Positions 10,234-25,106 are shown, counted from the stretch's first letter. The stretch: 64,000 bases of DNA from Chloroflexota bacterium (GCA_022821905.1 JAJECS010000020.1:62001-126000), one strand, 5' to 3'. The notes: generated by a model from the sequence alone, not told the origin. Numbers and translations are program-made.

Positions 10234-12303
10234 CTAGACTCCAGTCAGAACTTCCTGTCCCGTCCCGGCCCCCGGCCGGACGGCGTAGTGTGAGAACTCC
10301 ATCGAAAACGTACCCCGGCCCTGAGTGGCCGAGCGTAACGCACTAGCGTACCCAAACATTGTGGCCAGCGGTACTTCGGCGCGAATGACGCTCGACCCGC
10401 CCCTCGGCTCAGTCCCCTGGACGTCGCCCCGCTTCGACAACAAGCCCGCCAGCACGTCGCCCACGTACTCATCGGGAATCACGACGTCGACGGCCATCAC
10501 AGGCTCCAGCACCGCGGTGCCCGAGCGCCGCAGGGCCTCTTCCACCGCCCACGAACCGGCGATTTCAAAGGCAAGCTCGGACGAGTCCACCTCGTGAAAC
10601 GATCCGTCCACGATGCGGATTCGGACGTCAATGACCTGGTAGCCCTGGAGCCCCCCGGTGAGTGCGCGTCGCGCCCCGCGCTCGGCGGCCGGCAAGAAGC
10701 CGAGCGGGATTGCGCCTCCGACGATGCGCGACTCGATCTCAATGCCGGCTCCCGGTTCAAGCGGCTCGAGCTCGACGACCACGTGGCCATACTGCCCGCG
10801 TCCGCCCGTCTGACGGATGAAGCGACCCGGCGCCTGGACGGCCCGCAAGGGGCGTTCGCGATAGGCCACCTGCGGGCGGCCCACGTTGGCGCCGACGCGG
10901 AACTCGCGCAACAGGCGGTCCACGATCACTTCGAGGTGCAGTTCGCCCATGCCGGCGATCAGCGTCTGGCCGGTTTCCTCGTCGCTTCGCACCTGGAAGG
11001 TTGGGTCTTCGTCGCCGAGCTTGCCCAGCGCCGTGATGATGCGGTCCTGGTCCGCTCGACTCTTGGGCTCGATGGCGATCGTCACCACGGGGTCGGGGAA
11101 CGTAATTGATTCCAGCAGCACGGGGTGCGCCGGATCGGCCAGCGTGTCGCCGGTGCTCACGTCGCGCATGCCGACGGCCGCGACGATATCGCCGGGCACG
11201 ATGGCGTCTTTGATTTCCTCGCGCTTGTCGGCGTGCATGCGCAGCACGCGACTGAGGCGCTGCCGCTTTCCGGTTCCGACGTTTAGCACCGTCGTGCCGG
11301 GCTCAACTCGTCCCGAATAGACCCGGAAATACGCCAGCTTGCCCGAATGCGGGTCCGCCACCATCTTGAACGCCAGCGCCGCGAACGGCGCCTCCACCGA
11401 CGGCAAGCGATCGAGCGTTTCGTCCGTTTTGGGATCGATGCCGGATACGGGCGGCACGTCCAGCGGCGAGGGCAAGTAGCGCGCCACGGCGTCGAGCACC
11501 GGCTCGATGCCCCGGTTGCGCAGCGCGCTGCCAAACAGGACCGGCACGAGTTGAGACTCGATGGTGCCCCGTCGGAGCGCGGCGATCATCGACTCGGCAT
11601 CGACCTCGTCGTCGTTGAGGTAAAGCGCGGCGATGTGATCGTCGAATTCACTCAGCGCTTCCAGCAATTGCAGCCGCGCGACGAACGCCACTTCGGCCAG
11701 ATCGTCCGGAATGGCCTCGACCGACGGCTGCGTTGCTGTATCGCTGGCCCACACGATGGCCTGCATCTCGATGAGATCGACCACGCCGCGAAACTCCTGC
11801 TCACGGCCAATGGGCAGTTGCACCGGAACCGGATTCGCCCCCAGCCGCTCGCGGATCGAGCGGACCGCCGCGTCGGGGTCGGCCCCAACGCGATCCATCT
11901 TGTTGATGAAGGCCACACGCGGCACGTCGTACTTGTCGGCCTGACGCCAGACGGTCTCGGACTGCGGCTCCACGCCGTGGACGGCGTCAAAGACCACCAG
12001 CCCGCCGTCGAGGACGCGCAGCGAACGCTCGACCTCTGCCGTGAAGTCCACGTGCCCGGGCGTGTCGATGATGTTGATGCGCCGGTCCTGCCAATAGCAC
12101 GTGGTGGCCGCCGCGACGATGGTGATGCCGCGCTCGCGCTCCTGCGCCATCCAGTCCATTTGGGTCGTGCCGTCGTCGATGACGCCGATGCGATGGATGC
12201 GCCCCGTGTAGAAGAGGATGCGCTCGGTCGTGGTGGTCTTACCGGCATCGATGTGGGCGATGATGCCGATGTTGCGAGTTTGCGAGATGTCAGCTTCGGA
12301 CAT
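10234..12303 (-). CDS. fusA: Elongation factor G
   Basis: 689 residues. The GTPase domain carries [20 protein letters not shown] (G1 and switch I), [34 protein letters not shown] (G3) and [17 protein letters not shown] (G4). The tail domains IV-V include [19 protein letters not shown] and the C-terminal [10 protein letters not shown]-like [13 protein letters not shown]. It drives translocation and, with RRF, ribosome recycling. It is 17 bases downstream of rpsG. It is a canonical EF-G rather than a TetM or EF-G2 type. Confidence 0.97.
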   Translation of the reverse strand: MSEADISQTRNIGIIAHIDAGKTTTTERILFYTGRIHRIGVIDDGTTQMDWMAQERERGITIVAAATTCYWQDRRINIIDTPGHVDFTAEVERSLRVLDGGLVVFDAVHGVEPQSETVWRQADKYDVPRVAFINKMDRVGADPDAAVRSIRERLGANPVPVQLPIGREQEFRGVVDLIEMQAIVWASDTATQPSVEAIPDDLAEVAFVARLQLLEALSEFDDHIAALYLNDDEVDAESMIAALRRGTIESQLVPVLFGSALRNRGIEPVLDAVARYLPSPLDVPPVSGIDPKTDETLDRLPSVEAPFAALAFKMVADPHSGKLAYFRVYSGRVEPGTTVLNVGTGKRQRLSRVLRMHADKREEIKDAIVPGDIVAAVGMRDVSTGDTLADPAHPVLLESITFPDPVVTIAIEPKSRADQDRIITALGKLGDEDPTFQVRSDEETGQTLIAGMGELHLEVIVDRLLREFRVGANVGRPQVAYRERPLRAVQAPGRFIRQTGGRGQYGHVVVELEPLEPGAGIEIESRIVGGAIPLGFLPAAERGARRALTGGLQGYQVIDVRIRIVDGSFHEVDSSELAFEIAGSWAVEEALRRSGTAVLEPVMAVDVVIPDEYVGDVLAGLLSKRGDVQGTEPRGGSSVIRAEVPLATMFGYASALRSATQGRGTFSMEFSHYAVRPGAGTGQEVLTGV

Positions 12304-12320
12304 GGTGCGGTGAGCTCGCG

Positions 12321-12791
12321 CTAAAACGCGTAGATGGCGAAGGCGCGATTCGCCTCGGCCATGCGATGCATCTCTTCACGGCGGCGCACCGCCCCGCCCT
12401 GACCGGAAGATGCATCAAGAAGCTCGAAGGCCAGACGCTCGCGCATCGAGCGACCGGATCGCGCCCGTGCGGAGCTGATCAGCCAGCGTACGGCCAGGGA
12501 GTATCGCCGGTCACCGCGAATCTCGACCGGCACCTGGTAGGTCGCACCGCCAACCCGGCGCGGCTTGACTTCGATCTGCGGCATGACATTCCGAATGGCC
12601 TCTTCGAAGGCGTCGAGCGCCGGCGTCCCGCTCCGCTCCTCGACGAGGTCGAAGGCGCCGTAGACGATGGCCTGCGCCTTCGCCTTGTAGCCATGGCGCA
12701 TGAGCTTGTTGATAAAGCGCTCCACCGTCCGGTTGTTGTATTTCGGATCGGGTGCGGTCATTCGCCGCTCGGGGCGCTTCCGGCGAGGCAT
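12321..12791 (-). CDS. rpsG: 30S ribosomal protein S7 (uS7)
   Basis: 156 residues. It starts [10 protein letters not shown] and contains [40 protein letters not shown] and the C-terminal [21 protein letters not shown]7 organises the 30S head at the E site. Length and signature are ordinary. About 93 bases separate it from rpsL, the widest gap between genes of the str segment. Confidence 0.96.
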   Translation of the reverse strand: MPRRKRPERRMTAPDPKYNNRTVERFINKLMRHGYKAKAQAIVYGAFDLVEERSGTPALDAFEEAIRNVMPQIEVKPRRVGGATYQVPVEIRGDRRYSLAVRWLISSARARSGRSMRERLAFELLDASSGQGGAVRRREEMHRMAEANRAFAIYAF

Positions 12792-12884
12792 GGTGCTAAA
12801 TCTCCTGGTTAGTGGGTTCGGCCGCGGGTTTCAGCGACTCGTAGGCGATGAGGGGCCAACGATTGCTCCACGACAGAGCTACCC

Positions 12885-13298
12885 CTATGCGCCGCGCCTG
12901 GTGCCGTACTTCGACCGCCCTTGCTTTCGGTTCTCGACGCCCGTGGCATCCAGCGGTCCTCGTACGACGTGATAGCGCACGCCCGGCAGGTCCTTCACGC
13001 GTCCGCCGCGAATCAGGACTACCGAGTGCTCCTGGAGTTGGTGACCTTCACCCGGAATGTAGGCCGTGACTTCCATCCCGTTCGACAGTCGGACCCGCGC
13101 CACCTTCCGCAGCGCCGAGTTCGGCTTGCGCGGCGTGACCGTGCGCACCAGCGTGCACACGCCGCGCTTCTGGGGCGCCCCGCGCGTGCGCACCATGCGC
13201 CGCCTCAGCCCGTTATAGGCGAAATGCAGGGCAGGCGCCGTCACCTTGCGCCGCGACTTGCGACGGCCCTTGCGAACAAGCTGATTTATCGTTGGCAC
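12885..13298 (-). CDS. rpsL: 30S ribosomal protein S12 (uS12), natural Lys43-to-Arg form
   Basis: 137 residues. It starts [19 protein letters not shown], has an insertion of about 13 residues ([16 protein letters not shown]) before APQKRGVC, then [40 protein letters not shown] and [15 protein letters not shown]. Residue 57 (codon 13128-13130, CGC) is Arg where E. coli has Lys43 (Lys42 of the mature protein), a residue touching streptomycin and the decoding site. The other classic position, Lys88 in GGRVKDLPG, is retained. The protein monitors decoding accuracy. Confidence 0.96.
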   Translation of the reverse strand: MPTINQLVRKGRRKSRRKVTAPALHFAYNGLRRRMVRTRGAPQKRGVCTLVRTVTPRKPNSALRKVARVRLSNGMEVTAYIPGEGHQLQEHSVVLIRGGRVKDLPGVRYHVVRGPLDATGVENRKQGRSKYGTRRGA

Positions 13299-13370
13299 AC
13301 GACCACCACGGTCTGTCGAATTAGGGGCACGAAAAAACAGGACGCGCTCTGGCGCCCACCCGGCACGCTA

Positions 13371-17897
<4,527 letters not shown>

Positions 17898-17911
17898 GCT
17901 CGTTTTGCCTC

Positions 17912-20900
17912 CTACAGCCGGTATTCGCGGCCTTGAATGTTGATACCGTCCAGGTCCGGCAACATGTCGTGTGAGTGCTCCACCACCAGCGGCACCTCTT
18001 CTTCGTATTCGTCGAGAATGTCCACCGCCACCCCCAGGCTCTGCAGCTCCTTGACCAGCACGCGGAAGGACTCGGGAATGCCGGGTTCCAGGATTGTCTC
18101 GCCCTTCACGATCGCCTCATAGGTCTTGACGCGACCGAGGATGTCGTCGGACTTCACGGTGAGCATTTCCTGCAACGTGTGGGCGGCGCCGTAGGCCTCG
18201 AGCGCCCACACCTCCATCTCGCCAAAGCGCTGGCCGCCCATCTGCGCCTTGCCGCCGAGCGGCTGCTGCGTGATCAGCGAGTACGGCCCCGTCGATCGGG
18301 CGTGGATCTTGTCGTCCACCATGTGTCCGAGCTTCATCATGTAGATCACGCCCACGACGACTTCCTGGTCGAACGGCTCGCCGGTGCGACCGTCGATCAG
18401 TCGCGCCTTGCCGTGCTCGGGCAGGTCGGCCTCCGCGAGCGCCGCGATGATGTCGGCCTCATCGGCACTGTCGAAGACGGGAGTGATCGCCCGGAAGTCC
18501 ATCTTGGCCGCCGCCCGACCCAGGTGGGTCTCGAGCGACTGCCCCACATTCATCCGCGAGGCCACGCCCAGCGGGTTGAGAATGAGGTCGATGGGCGTGC
18601 CGTCCTCGAGGTGGGGCATGTCTTCCTGGGGCAGGATCATGGAGACGACGCCCTTGTTGCCGTGACGCCCCGCCATCTTGTCGCCGACCATCAGCTTGCG
18701 CTTGGACGCCACGCTCACCCGCACCATCTCGGTCACGCCGGCTTGCAGATCGGCGGCATCGGCGGCGGTAAAGCGCTTCACATCGATCACCCGCCCGGAT
18801 TCCCCGGTCGGCAGGTGCTTGGAGGTGTCCTTCACTTCACGCGCGTCGCGGCCAAATATGGCGCGCAGCAGTCGATCCTCGCCGCTGAGCTCGGTCTCGC
18901 CCTTCGGGGTGATCTTGCCGACGAGAATGTCGTCCGGTCCGACCTCGGCCCCGACGTAGACCACGCCGGTGTCGTCGAGGTTGCGCAGGCCTTCCTCGCT
19001 CTGATTGGGAATGTCCCGCGTGATCTCCTCGGGTCCCAGCTTGGTATCGCGCGCTTCGACCTCGTACTGCTCGATGTGGATCGACGTGAACACGTCGTCC
19101 TTCACCAGCCGCTCGCTGACCACGATCGCGTCCTCGTAGTTCCCGCCCTCCCAGAACATGAAGGCCACCAGGATGTTCTGGCCGAGCGAGAGCATGGTGT
19201 CGCTTGTCGCCATGCTCTCGGCGATCACCTGGTCGGCCTCGACCTGATCGCCGACCCGCACCACCGGCCGCTGACTGATGCACGTGGCGGTATTCGAGCG
19301 CTCGAACTTGCGCAGCCGATACGTGTGCTCGCCCTGGTCGGGATGCTCCACCACGATCTCGCGGGCGGTGACTTCACGCACGGTGCCGTCCGCGACGGCG
19401 TTCACCATGTGCCCGGAGTCACGCGCGGCGCGCGTCTCCATGCCCGTGGCCACCAGCGGCGCTTCCGGCGTGATCAGCGGCACGGCCTGCCGCTGCATGT
19501 TGGCTCCCATCAGGGCGCGGTTGGCGTCGTCATGTTCCAGGAACGGAATCATGGCGGCGGGCACGCTCACGATCTGCTGCGGCGAGGCGTCGATGAACTC
19601 GACCTCGGCCACCGGAGACTCGTGGATCTGCGCCCCATGGCGCACGGATACGCGGTCGGCCGCAAACTCGCCGTTCGGCTTCAACGCCGCGTTCGCCTGG
19701 GCAATCGTGAACTGCTCCTCGGCGTCCGCGGTCATGTACTCGATCTCATCCGTGACCCACGGGCGCACCGCAATCTCGGCGTCGCCGTTCGCGGCGGCCA
19801 GCGTGGCCGCCGCCTCGGGCGTGATCTCCTCGCCGGCGGCCACCAGCACATCGTCACCGCCCGGTGCGTGAATCGGCCCGGTGGCAATTCGGCCGCCAAG
19901 CGCCGCCGCATCCGACGCCGGCACGCTGTGGGCCACCCGGCGGTACGGCGTTTCGATGAACCCATACGGATTCACTTTGGCGAACGTGGCCAGGGTATTG
20001 ATCAAGCCGATGCTCGGGCCCTCCGGCGTTTCGATCGGACACACGCGGCCGTAGTGGCTGTAGTGAACGTCCCGCACGTCGAATCCAGCGCGCTCGCGCG
20101 AAAGCCCGCCGGGTCCCATGGCGCTCAGGCGCCGCTTGTGCCCAAGCTCGGCCAGCGGATTGGCCTGGTCCATGAACTGGGACAGCTGACTGCCGCCGAA
20201 GAACTCCTTGATCGCGGCGGTTACGGGCCGTGTGTTGATGAGCCCCGAGGGCGTTGCCTCCGCGGCGTCCTGAATGCTCATCCGTTCCTTGATCACGCGC
20301 TCCATCCGCAGCAGCCCGATCCGGAACTGCTCCGCCAGCAACTCGCCGACCGCGCGGACGCGCCGGTTGCCGAGGTGGTCGATGTGGTCGGGCTGACCCT
20401 GCACCACGTTGAGACGGACGATCTCGCGCACGATCGCCAGCAAGTCCTCCGGCCGCAGCGTGCGCGTGTCGTCGTCGGGATCGGCGCCCAGCCGCTTGTT
20501 GAGCTTGTATCGCCCGACGGGGCCGAGGTCGTAGCGGCGAATGGTGAAGAACGTCTGCTCGATGAGCGAGCGGGCGTTGTCCACGGTCGCCGGATCGCCG
20601 GGTCGCAGTCGGTGGTAGAGCTCGATGAGGCCGTCTTCGTGACTCAAGGCGGAATCGCGCCGGGTGGTGGCGTCGCCGATGGTGGACCGAATGAACGGGT
20701 GATCCGGGTCCGTGTCGATATCGGTGAACAGGTCCAGCAGCACGTCGTCCGCGCCCCACTCGGGCGAGATTGCGCGCAGGAACGTGGTCACCGGAATGCG
20801 ACGCTTGCGGTCGATCTTCACCCCGATCAGGTTCTGGCTCGCGGTTTCGAATTCGAGCCAGGCACCCCGCTTCGGGATCAGCTTGGCGCCGAATCGACGC

Positions 20901-21370
20901 CGCCCCGTCGCCGGGTCGTCTTCCGCCGAGAAGTACACGCCGGGCGAGCGCACAAGCTGGCTCACCACCACGCGCTCGGCACCGTTGTAGATGAACGTGC
21001 CCTGGCTGGTCATGAGCGGGAAATCGCCCATGTAGACGGTCATTTCCTTGATCTCGTCGGTTTGCTTGTTGTGCAGCCGCGCCTTGACGCGCAGCGGCGC
21101 CTGGTAGGTGCGGTCGGCCTCGCGGCACTCCTCTTCGGAATAGGCGGGCGTGTCGAACGGCTCGTCCGGCACCTCGAAGTGCAGCTCGAGGTTGCGCCCG
21201 GTGAAGTCCTGAATGGGCGAAATCTCGGCGAACAGCTCCCGCAGGTATTCCTCTTTGAACCGATTGAACGACTCGACCTGCAGGTCGATGAGGTTCGGCG
21301 GATCAATCAGGCTTCGCGTCTTGCCGTAGTACCGGGCCTCTACCTGCGATGCCGCACCGTTGTTAGCCAT
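17912..21370 (-). CDS. rpoB: DNA-directed RNA polymerase subunit β
   Basis: 1152 residues, the catalytic partner of β'. Landmarks include [20 protein letters not shown], the rifampicin region at residues 391-423, [35 protein letters not shown] and the C-terminal [20 protein letters not shown]. In the rifampicin pocket the residues matching E. coli Gln513, Asp516, His526 and Ser531 are unchanged (Gln398, Asp401, His411, Ser416). Positions 518 and 522 are Ala. First gene of the superoperon; a leader of over 200 bases lies between it and an upstream terminator. Confidence 0.98.
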   Translation of the reverse strand: MANNGAASQVEARYYGKTRSLIDPPNLIDLQVESFNRFKEEYLRELFAEISPIQDFTGRNLELHFEVPDEPFDTPAYSEEECREADRTYQAPLRVKARLHNKQTDEIKEMTVYMGDFPLMTSQGTFIYNGAERVVVSQLVRSPGVYFSAEDDPATGRRRFGAKLIPKRGAWLEFETASQNLIGVKIDRKRRIPVTTFLRAISPEWGADDVLLDLFTDIDTDPDHPFIRSTIGDATTRRDSALSHEDGLIELYHRLRPGDPATVDNARSLIEQTFFTIRRYDLGPVGRYKLNKRLGADPDDDTRTLRPEDLLAIVREIVRLNVVQGQPDHIDHLGNRRVRAVGELLAEQFRIGLLRMERVIKERMSIQDAAEATPSGLINTRPVTAAIKEFFGGSQLSQFMDQANPLAELGHKRRLSAMGPGGLSRERAGFDVRDVHYSHYGRVCPIETPEGPSIGLINTLATFAKVNPYGFIETPYRRVAHSVPASDAAALGGRIATGPIHAPGGDDVLVAAGEEITPEAAATLAAANGDAEIAVRPWVTDEIEYMTADAEEQFTIAQANAALKPNGEFAADRVSVRHGAQIHESPVAEVEFIDASPQQIVSVPAAMIPFLEHDDANRALMGANMQRQAVPLITPEAPLVATGMETRAARDSGHMVNAVADGTVREVTAREIVVEHPDQGEHTYRLRKFERSNTATCISQRPVVRVGDQVEADQVIAESMATSDTMLSLGQNILVAFMFWEGGNYEDAIVVSERLVKDDVFTSIHIEQYEVEARDTKLGPEEITRDIPNQSEEGLRNLDDTGVVYVGAEVGPDDILVGKITPKGETELSGEDRLLRAIFGRDAREVKDTSKHLPTGESGRVIDVKRFTAADAADLQAGVTEMVRVSVASKRKLMVGDKMAGRHGNKGVVSMILPQEDMPHLEDGTPIDLILNPLGVASRMNVGQSLETHLGRAAAKMDFRAITPVFDSADEADIIAALAEADLPEHGKARLIDGRTGEPFDQEVVVGVIYMMKLGHMVDDKIHARSTGPYSLITQQPLGGKAQMGGQRFGEMEVWALEAYGAAHTLQEMLTVKSDDILGRVKTYEAIVKGETILEPGIPESFRVLVKELQSLGVAVDILDEYEEEVPLVVEHSHDMLPDLDGINIQGREYRL

Positions 21371-21589
21371 GGAGCCTCAGCTTCTCAGGTCCGGCAAACT
21401 CGCCGGACATATACCGTCGTGGATCCCACCGGCCCAGGTTCGAGACGAACAGGCGCACACCGGGCCTTGATGCGCGCTCGCGGAGCAGGGTCGCCTCCCA
21501 CGTCCCATCAGACGCAATCGTCCAGCGTGCGCTAATGGCCTCGCCTTGTCAGTCGCAAATCAAACACCCCGAATTGGGAATCTTTGAAG

Positions 21590-21631
21590 ACAGCACAAAA
21601 CACCCAGAGCGGCGTGAAAACCGCCTGGGTG
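21590..21631 (-). terminator. Rho-independent terminator ahead of rpoB
   Basis: On the minus strand a 7-bp arm CACCCAG pairs with CTGGGTG. It is extended by a 4-bp GCGG/CCGC stem after a one-base bulge, with an 8-base loop TTTTCACG. The 3' arm is followed at once by TTTTGTGCTGTCTT. It lies about 255 bases past the HIT-protein stop and 220 bases before rpoB, so it either ends the grpE-dnaJ-prmA-HIT transcript or acts as an attenuator in the rpoB leader. Confidence 0.6.
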
Positions 21632-21747
21632 AACGACCTATTCTATTCGCCCTAGCGCAAGCCGGGCGCAAAATCCCCGCACGACGCTCTCAGGCTAGCA
21701 TGCCTGCAAAGGTCGTGCGACCCCGGGTGGTGGGCCACTTCGAGTCC

Positions 21748-21775
21748 GTCACTCCCGCGGAGGCGGGAATCCACC
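21748..21775. repeat. Dispersed palindromic repeat unit
   Basis: Contains an inverted repeat TCCCGC / GCGGGA around GGAG (21753-21768), followed by AATCCACC. This resembles the widely distributed 'GTCATTCCCGCG...GCGGGAATCCA' intergenic repeat, whose minus-strand translation reads WIPASAG-VTD and often yields false ORFs. A second partial copy starts at 21851. Confidence 0.6.
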
Positions 21776-21850
21776 CCTCATTGAACCTGGGGGCGGCTAG
21801 AGTCCGCCCGCTCATCCTCAAGCTTGGCCGGGTCTTGCATGGGTCTCCGA

Positions 21851-21865
21851 AGGCGGGAATCCACC
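21851..21865. repeat. Partial second copy of the palindromic repeat
   Basis: Fifteen bases AGGCGGGAATCCACC identical to 21761-21775 of the full unit, lacking the left arm of the palindrome. It lies 22 bases beyond the HIT-protein stop. Confidence 0.5.
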
Positions 21866-21886
21866 ACCGCAAGTCACAATGCCCGC

Positions 21887-22261
21887 CTACCCAAGCTCCC
21901 CCTCAAGCTGCCGGCCACCCAGCACGTGCAGGTGGACGTGGCCCACGCTCTGCGCCCCGTGACGTCCGTGATTCACTGCCACCCGATACCCGGACCTATG
22001 CACGCCCTCCGCCCGCGCCACGTGCGCGGCGGCGGTGAGCAGGCGTCCCGCCAGGTCGGGATCGTCCCGCAAGCCGTCAAGACTCGACACGTGCCGGCGC
22101 GGCACGACCAGGACATGCACCGGGGCCTGGGGCGCGATGTCTCGAAACGCAACCACCGCATCGTCTTCATAGACCTGGTCCGAAGGGATGTCGCCCGCCA
22201 CGATCTTGCAAAACAAGCAGTCGGCAACCGCGTCTTCCAAGCCTCTTGCATTTGCCGTCAT
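21887..22261 (-). CDS. HIT family nucleotide hydrolase
   Basis: 124 residues, one HIT domain. It has the N-terminal CLFCKIVAGDIPSDQVYEDD block and the histidine triad HVHLHV at residues 108-113 (His108, His110, His112), preceded by NHGRHGAQSVGH. The family (Hint/HinT branch) hydrolyses nucleoside phosphoramidates and related AMP conjugates through the middle His of the triad. Its ATG overlaps the stop of prmA by four bases, so it is the last gene of the grpE-dnaJ-prmA operon. The specific substrate is unknown. Confidence 0.9.
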   Translation of the reverse strand: MTANARGLEDAVADCLFCKIVAGDIPSDQVYEDDAVVAFRDIAPQAPVHVLVVPRRHVSSLDGLRDDPDLAGRLLTAAAHVARAEGVHRSGYRVAVNHGRHGAQSVGHVHLHVLGGRQLEGELG

Positions 22262-23157
22262 GCTGCTGGTTCTCCGGGCGGCGGCACGCTGAGGTTAAGG
22301 CATTCCCATCCATCCCGGCGCAAGACGCTCTCGATTCCCAATCCATGCTCGGCCACCGCCGCCCGCATCTCGGCGCTCCTGGTCTCCGTGACGCCGCCCA
22401 GGATCACGCGACCCCCGGGGCGCACGGCGGCGTGGTAGTGGTCGAGGCTGCGCAGATGCGTATCCGCCACGATATTGGCCACCAGAACGTCGGCTGCATC
22501 GGAGCCGCACAGCGGCAGCCGGCCCTCCATCACGGACACGCGGTCGTCACAGGCGTTCTGCGCCACGTTCGCCCGTGCCGTCCGCACGGCATCCGCATCG
22601 GTGTCGACGGCGCGCACGCGTCGAGCGCCGCGCAATGCCGCGACGATGGCCAGGACTCCCGAGCCCGTGCCTACGTCGATCACGTCGTGCCCGGGGCCAA
22701 CCGCTCCTTCGAGGATCTCCACGGCGAGTTGCGTGGTCGGATGCAGCCCGGTGCCGAACGCCATGCCGGGATCAAGCCGTATCACGCGGCGGTCGCCGTC
22801 CGGCGCGTCCATCCACGAGGGCACGATCACGAAGCCGCGGCCGATGGGAAATGGACGGTAGAACGCTCGCCATTCATTCAAGTATTCCTCGGGCTTCACC
22901 CACCGGATTTGCGGCGTTCGCAGCGTCGAGGCGCCGGTGGCGCCGAGGTGCCACAGCGCGCGCTCAATCGCCGCACGCGTCGACTGGCACGCCGGGCCGT
23001 CGGGGATGTACGCCCGCAAGGCCACCTGCACCTGCGCATCGTCGGGCGACTGCTCGACCGCCAACGCCGATCCGACCCACCGGGAAAGCTCCATCCGCAC
23101 GTCGTCGGCGTCCGAGGGATCGGTATGAACCGTGATCTCGAGCCAGCGCCGGCTCAC
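22258..23157 (-). CDS. prmA: Ribosomal protein L11 methyltransferase
   Basis: 299 residues. The N-terminal α/β substrate-recognition part starts MSRRWLEITVHTDPSDADDV. The SAM domain carries DPGMAFGTGLHPTTQLAVEI (residues 129-148), typical of PrmA, the nucleotide motif VIDVGTGSGVLAI (159-171) and VLVANIVADTHL, the counterpart of the usual NILA motif. PrmA trimethylates L11 on lysines and the N-terminus. dnaJ-prmA adjacency is a common bacterial arrangement. It overlaps dnaJ by four bases at its start and the HIT gene at its end. Confidence 0.92.
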   Translation of the reverse strand: MSRRWLEITVHTDPSDADDVRMELSRWVGSALAVEQSPDDAQVQVALRAYIPDGPACQSTRAAIERALWHLGATGASTLRTPQIRWVKPEEYLNEWRAFYRPFPIGRGFVIVPSWMDAPDGDRRVIRLDPGMAFGTGLHPTTQLAVEILEGAVGPGHDVIDVGTGSGVLAIVAALRGARRVRAVDTDADAVRTARANVAQNACDDRVSVMEGRLPLCGSDAADVLVANIVADTHLRSLDHYHAAVRPGGRVILGGVTETRSAEMRAAVAEHGLGIESVLRRDGWECLNLSVPPPGEPAA

Positions 23158-24260
23158 CGAAATGCGGCGCGCGCCTTCTCGACGAAGCTTCGGCCGTCGG
23201 CATCGCGACCGGCGGGCAGCGAATCCCGCAGCCGTTCCAGCATCTCCCGCTGGTCCGACGACACCTTCTTGGGAACGACCACCTTGACCGTGATTCGCTG
23301 ATCGCCCCGTCCCGATCCGCGATACCGCGGCACGCCGCGGCCGCGCAACTTGAGCACCGTGCCGGGCTGTGTGCCGGCGGGCACCGTCACCGATTCCTCA
23401 CCGTCGACCGTCGGAACCTCCAGGGTGGTCCCAAGGGCGGCTTCGGCGATGTTAAGCGCGAGATCGCTCACGATGTCGTCACCCTCGCGCTCGAGCTGCG
23501 GATGGGGTTCCACCTCGATTGCCACATAGAGATCTCCCGGCGTGCCGCGGTTTCGCCCGTGATCGCCGGCGCCCGAGAGACGCAATTCGGTGCCGGGCGC
23601 CAATCCGGCGGGAATCTCGATTTCTCGACTCATGGCACGGCGTTCCAGTCCCTGGCCACGGCAGCGGGAGCACGGGTCCGTGATCTCGCGTCCCTCACCG
23701 TGGCAGCGCGGACACGTCGCAACATTCACGAACTGTCCGAAGAGCGATTGCTGGGTCCGTTGCACCTGGCCGGCGCCGCGGCACATCCGGCAGGTTGACG
23801 CCTTGGTGCCCGGCTCGGCGCCATCGCCCCCGCAGGTGCCGCACGGCTCGTGACGCTCGTATTCGACCACCTTCGTCGCGCCAAACACCGACTCGATGAA
23901 GTCCATCGTCACAACCACGCGGAGATCGGCTCCACGCTGCTCCGTTCGTCGGGCGCGCGAAGTGCCGCGCCCGAAGAACGCGTCGAAGATATCGCCCACC
24001 CCGGCGAAATCATCGACGCCGGCCCCGAATCCGCCCCGCGCGTCGGCGTGACCGAAGCGGTCATACATCTGTCGCTTCTCCGCGTCGCGCAACACCTCGT
24101 AGGCCTCGTTGATCTGCTTGAATCTGGCGTCGGCGTCAGGCGCTTTGCTGACGTCCGGATGGTATTCCCGCGCAAGCTTGCGGAAGGCACGGCGAATCTC
24201 ATCGTTGGAGGCGTTTCGAGCGACCCCAAGCACGTCGTAGTAATCGGGCTTGCTGCTCAC
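23154..24260 (-). CDS. dnaJ: Chaperone protein DnaJ (type I Hsp40)
   Basis: 368 residues from a GTG at 24260. The J domain is at residues 5-70 with the His34-Pro35-Asp36 loop. A Gly/Phe linker follows (FGHADARGGFGAGVDDFAG). The zinc domain has four CxxCxGxG repeats (CGTCGGDG, CRMCRGAG, CPRCHGEG, CSRCRGQG), then two substrate-binding β domains with LRLSGAGDHGRNRGTPGDLY. The open frame upstream of the GTG looks like antisense and was rejected. It stimulates DnaK ATPase; dnaK itself is not in the window. It lies 20 bases after grpE. Confidence 0.95.
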   Translation of the reverse strand: MSSKPDYYDVLGVARNASNDEIRRAFRKLAREYHPDVSKAPDADARFKQINEAYEVLRDAEKRQMYDRFGHADARGGFGAGVDDFAGVGDIFDAFFGRGTSRARRTEQRGADLRVVVTMDFIESVFGATKVVEYERHEPCGTCGGDGAEPGTKASTCRMCRGAGQVQRTQQSLFGQFVNVATCPRCHGEGREITDPCSRCRGQGLERRAMSREIEIPAGLAPGTELRLSGAGDHGRNRGTPGDLYVAIEVEPHPQLEREGDDIVSDLALNIAEAALGTTLEVPTVDGEESVTVPAGTQPGTVLKLRGRGVPRYRGSGRGDQRITVKVVVPKKVSSDQREMLERLRDSLPAGRDADGRSFVEKARAAFR

Positions 24261-24280
24261 TGGCGCGCCACCGTTCGCCC

Positions 24281-24955
24281 TTAGCCCGCGCCGTCGCCGG
24301 CCGGCTGCGCGTCGTCCGAAGCCGCCGTTTCCGACTCCGATGCCAGGCTCGCCGCCGGCGCGGCCTTGACCAGGGTCGGACGCAGCACCCGGTCCTGCAT
24401 GCGGTAGCCGCGCTGCAGCTGCTCGGCCACCGCCATCGGACCGTCGCCGTCGTCCGACATCACCACCTCGTGAATCGCGGTGTCGATGGAGTCGCCGCGT
24501 TTGCACTCAATGGGCGTGACGCCGTGTGCCTCGAGCACGCCCAGCAACTGAGCCTGGGTCAGCGCAATCCCGTCCACCCAGCTCAGCAATCGCAGCTCGC
24601 CGGGCAGCGTCTGGAAGGCGCGTTCGAAGCCATCGATCACTCGCAAGATGTCAAACGCGATCGCCATGTTGGCGAATAGGGTGCGCTCCTTCGCGTCGGC
24701 CTCGGTGCGTCGCCGGTAGTTGGCGAAGTCGGCCTGAACCCGCGTGAGTCGATTGAGCACATCCCGATGCCTTCGCTCGAGATCGGGCGCATCGCCGGTC
24801 GTCGACTCGGACGATCCGGCCTCGGTCGGTGGCTGATTCTCGATGCCCGACGCCGCACGGCGATCAGTGACGCGAATGGTCGGGCGATCGTTGTCGTCGA
24901 CCCGCGGCGCCTGGTCCTCCGGCGCCTCCGGTTCACGAGGTTCGGCGTCGGCCAT
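24281..24955 (-). CDS. grpE: Nucleotide exchange factor GrpE
   Basis: 224 residues from ATG 24955. The first about 70 residues are acidic and disordered. A coiled coil starts near DLERRHRDVLNRLTRVQADF with the typical NYRRRTEADAKE, and the C-terminal β-wing region has GVTPIECKRGDSIDTAIHEV and LQRGYRMQDRVLRPTLVKAA. GrpE releases ADP from DnaK. It is first in the grpE-dnaJ-prmA-HIT operon. Neither hrcA nor a CIRCE inverted repeat was found in the 151 bases upstream, so heat control must differ or lie elsewhere. Confidence 0.94.
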   Translation of the reverse strand: MADAEPREPEAPEDQAPRVDDNDRPTIRVTDRRAASGIENQPPTEAGSSESTTGDAPDLERRHRDVLNRLTRVQADFANYRRRTEADAKERTLFANMAIAFDILRVIDGFERAFQTLPGELRLLSWVDGIALTQAQLLGVLEAHGVTPIECKRGDSIDTAIHEVVMSDDGDGPMAVAEQLQRGYRMQDRVLRPTLVKAAPAASLASESETAASDDAQPAGDGAG

Positions 24956-25106
24956 GCCTATCGGTTCTCCCCAGTGCTTCCGTGAGCAGCGGCCCTCGGG
25001 CCTCGTACCTTCAGCCCAGGCATTATCCATGCCCGTGCGCAGCGGAGTCTTGAATCAGAGATCGGCAGTGGAGCCGCAAGAATTCGCCGGCCGGCGCCGC
25101 CGACCG

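Larger units (their letters stand above)
21371..21886. other. Intergenic spacer upstream of rpoB (leader, terminator, repeat)
   Basis: 516 bases without a gene. Reading toward rpoB (minus strand) it holds a dispersed palindromic repeat (21748-21775) with a partial second copy (21851-21865), then a Rho-independent terminator-like hairpin (21590-21631), then about 220 bases that must contain the rpoB promoter. No convincing -35/-10 pair could be chosen. A 7-bp perfect stem with a 6-base loop (arms 21389-21395 and 21402-21408, GTCCGGC/GCCGGAC) lies just upstream of the rpoB start. The short ORFs in this spacer have no coding signature. Confidence 0.6.

Noticed and set aside
17975-21535. An 1186-codon open frame on the plus strand, antisense to rpoB
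   Set aside because: It mirrors rpoB codon structure in a GC-rich genome, with His/Arg/Gly-rich sequence and no domain; rpoB on the other strand is unmistakable.
21690-21872. 60-residue ORF reading WIPAFG... and WIPASAGVTD
   Set aside because: Typical false ORF created by the palindromic intergenic repeat.
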